Assembly: GCA_028290325.1 (NCBI GenBank)
Contig: JAQGJY010000107.1
Span: 1 to 6,880, forward strand
Length of the DNA stretch: 6,880 nt
Source of the DNA: Tardiphaga sp.
GTDB taxonomy: Bacteria > Pseudomonadota > Alphaproteobacteria > Rhizobiales > Xanthobacteraceae
Direction of reading: 5' to 3'
The position numbers and the translations under genes are program-made. The notes beneath the pieces were generated by a model. That model was not told the origin of the DNA and searched no databases. It saw only the letters and a program-made list of their open reading frames with translations. How positions within the stretch are numbered: the first letter of the stretch is position 1; each line of letters starts with the position of its first letter. This document shows, one piece after another, positions 5,581 to 6,880 of the stretch.

Positions 5581-5611
5581 CCTCGCCTTGGACCTCGCCC
5601 TGGACCTCGCC
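5581..5611 (+). repeat. 12-bp tandem repeat directly before the adaptor start codon
   Basis: cctcgccttgga (5581-5592), cctcgccctgga (5593-5604) and a partial cctcgcc (5605-5611) abut the ATG at 5612. The repeat takes up the ribosome-binding region; only GGA at 5602-5604 resembles a Shine-Dalgarno. A TTG at 5588 in frame would turn the repeat into an N-terminal LDLALDLA extension, which I consider less likely. Confidence 0.8.
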
Positions 5612-6688
5612 ATGCCTCGTATCGTCGTATCCGCCGCCCTGTTGCTGACCGCCGCGTTGCTGGCGGGCTGCGGCAATCCCGATGCGCCGCCGCCACAGGC
5701 GCTGCTGGTGAAAACCGAGATCGTCAAATTGCGGACGCGGCAGGCGTCGGTGGCGCTGACCGGCGACGTGCAGGCGCGCTTCAAGGCCGATCTGGCGTTT
5801 CGCGTGTCCGGCCGCGTTGTCGAGCGGATGGTCGATGTCGGCGCGCATGTGAACGCGGGTGACGTGCTGGCCAAAATCGATCCGACCGAGCAACTGGCGG
5901 ACATCGAATCGGCCAAGGCGACCGTCGCCGCCGCCGAATCGCAATTGCGCGTCGCCACCAGCAATTTCGAACGGCAGCAGGGACTGCTGGCAAAAGGCTT
6001 CACGACGCGGCCGTCCTTTGATCAGGCGCAACAGGCGCTGCGAACCGCCGAGGGCTCGCTCGATGGTGCCAAGGCGCAACTCGCCACGGCCAACGACGCG
6101 CTGAGCTACACCAATCTGCGCGCGTCCGCGCCGGGTCTCATCACCGCCCGCACTATCGAAGTCGGGCAGATCGCGCAGGCGGCGCAGACGGCGTTCACGC
6201 TGGCGCAGGATGGCGCGCGTGACGCGGTGATCGACGTCTATGAGTCGATCTTCTTCCAGCAATATGACAGCGATGTCGTGCAGCTCAATCTGGTGTCCAA
6301 CCCCGAGGTCAAAGCGACCGGCCATGTCCGCGAGATTTCGCCGACGATCGATCCGAAGACATCCACCGTGCGCGTCAAGCTGACGATCGACAATCCGCCG
6401 GCGGCGATGACGCTCGGCAGCATCGTGACCGGCACCGGGCAGTGGAAGCCGGTGCAGCGCGTGATCCTGCCCTGGAGCGCGCTGACGGCGGGGTCCAACG
6501 GGCCGGCGGTGTGGATCGTCGATCCCGCCTCGAGGGCCGTCTCGCTGAAGCCCGTCGTGATCGACAGCTACGAGACCGGAACGGTTATCATCAAGGACGG
6601 CCTCGCGCCGGGCGAGCGCGTCGTCACCGAAGGCAACAAGATGCTCAGCGTCGGCCAAATCGTGACCTTCGAAAGAGACGACAAATGA
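5612..6688 (+). CDS. RND efflux periplasmic adaptor (membrane fusion protein), lipoprotein
   Basis: This 358-residue protein is a HlyD/AcrA-type periplasmic adaptor that would link an inner-membrane RND pump to an outer-membrane channel. The N-terminus is a lipoprotein signal with lipobox LAGC, Cys20 being the lipidated residue. Next come the first half of the lipoyl domain (FKADLAFRVSGRVVERMVDVGAHVNAGDVLAKID), a helical hairpin rich in Ala and Gln (about 100-155), the second lipoyl half (LRASAPGLITARTIEVGQIAQ), a beta-barrel region (HVREISPTIDPKTSTVRVKLTID) and a membrane-proximal C-terminus (GLAPGERVVTEGNKML). The ATG at 5612 is preferred because it gives a standard signal peptide. The stop overlaps the start of a second adaptor gene (ATGA). 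The divergent TetR gene and the palindrome in front suggest induction by a pump substrate, which the sequence does not reveal. Confidence 0.92.
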   Translation: MPRIVVSAALLLTAALLAGCGNPDAPPPQALLVKTEIVKLRTRQASVALTGDVQARFKADLAFRVSGRVVERMVDVGAHVNAGDVLAKIDPTEQLADIESAKATVAAAESQLRVATSNFERQQGLLAKGFTTRPSFDQAQQALRTAEGSLDGAKAQLATANDALSYTNLRASAPGLITARTIEVGQIAQAAQTAFTLAQDGARDAVIDVYESIFFQQYDSDVVQLNLVSNPEVKATGHVREISPTIDPKTSTVRVKLTIDNPPAAMTLGSIVTGTGQWKPVQRVILPWSALTAGSNGPAVWIVDPASRAVSLKPVVIDSYETGTVIIKDGLAPGERVVTEGNKMLSVGQIVTFERDDK

Positions 6689-6880
6689 GCGCGCGTCGTT
6701 CGATCGGCCTCGGCGCCGCCTTGACCGCCTGCATCGGCCTTGCCGCCTGCAAGGAGAAGGAAGCCGCGCCCGAACCCATTCGCCCGGTGCTGTCGATGGT
6801 GGTGCGGCCGATCATGACCGGCGACGACGCCGTCGTCGGCACGGTGGAGCCGCGCATCAAGACCGAATTCAGTTTTCGCG
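6685..6880 (+). CDS. Second RND efflux periplasmic adaptor, lipoprotein (5' part only)
   Basis: Only the first 65 residues are in the window. They show a lipoprotein signal with lipobox LAAC (Cys22 followed by KEKE), then IRPVLSMVVRP and GTVEPRIKTEFSFR, the typical entry strand of a membrane fusion protein before its lipoyl domain. The ATG overlaps the stop of the preceding adaptor by ATGA, so the two are translationally coupled. The arrangement of two different adaptor lipoproteins in a row suggests a pump that uses a heterodimeric adaptor; the RND transporter gene is expected just beyond the right edge but cannot be seen here. Confidence 0.8.
   Translation, partial: MSARRSIGLGAALTACIGLAACKEKEAAPEPIRPVLSMVVRPIMTGDDAVVGTVEPRIKTEFSFR

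Noticed and set aside
5480..6658. 392-codon minus-strand ORF opposite the first adaptor gene
   Set aside because: Its composition (Arg, Gly, His, Asp) is that of an antisense shadow. The plus strand has a lipobox and all adaptor domains.

Overview
The window is GC-rich, with tightly packed genes and protein families that suggest an alphaproteobacterium. A Bradyrhizobium/Rhodopseudomonas/Nitrobacter-like member of the Hyphomicrobiales is my best guess, made from family resemblance and codon bias only; no search was run. It holds two modules: a vitamin B12 (cobamide) uptake and salvage locus at 1-4690, and an RND-efflux locus with its TetR regulator at 4840-6880.

B12 module, read on the minus strand from right to left. 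A cobalamin riboswitch (about 4690-4512) is followed by a previously unlisted 52-codon ORF (4467-4309) with a signal peptide and a TonB-box-like motif. This ORF overlaps btuC (permease, 4315-3293) by 7 nt, and btuC overlaps btuD (ATPase, 3296-2514) by 4 nt. Then comes cobC (1499-2506) on the opposite strand, with only 7 nt between it and btuD and 9 nt between it and btuF. The minus strand resumes with btuF (periplasmic binding protein, 1489-644) and cobD/cbiB (641 to beyond the left edge). BtuF, BtuC and BtuD would import B12 or cobinamide-type corrinoids across the inner membrane. CobC makes the aminopropanol phosphate linker and CobD attaches it to adenosylcobyric acid. No TonB-dependent outer-membrane receptor gene is present. 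The 52-codon ORF looks like what would remain of a btuB after a large in-frame deletion, though it could also be a real small exported or leader peptide.

The RNA leader of this module is the most interesting part. An 8-bp GC stem with a UUCG tetraloop and a short U-containing tail lies inside the start of the 52-codon ORF. Its 3' arm is also an exact 8-nt complement of the conserved core of the riboswitch. This suggests an aptamer-core/terminator switch placed inside a leader ORF. The inverted cobC sits in the middle of the transport cluster, so the riboswitch transcript could run antisense through cobC to btuF-cobD (a 'noncontiguous operon' layout).

Efflux module. A TetR/AcrR regulator (5472-4840, minus) is divergent from two tandem lipoprotein periplasmic adaptor genes of RND efflux pumps (5612-6688 and 6685 to beyond the right edge, overlapping by ATGA). 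Between them lies a perfect 11-bp inverted repeat (5509-5538). Each arm carries a TTGACT that can serve as the -35 element of one of two face-to-face overlapping promoters, so one operator could control both directions. No tRNA, rRNA, CRISPR array or insertion sequence was seen.
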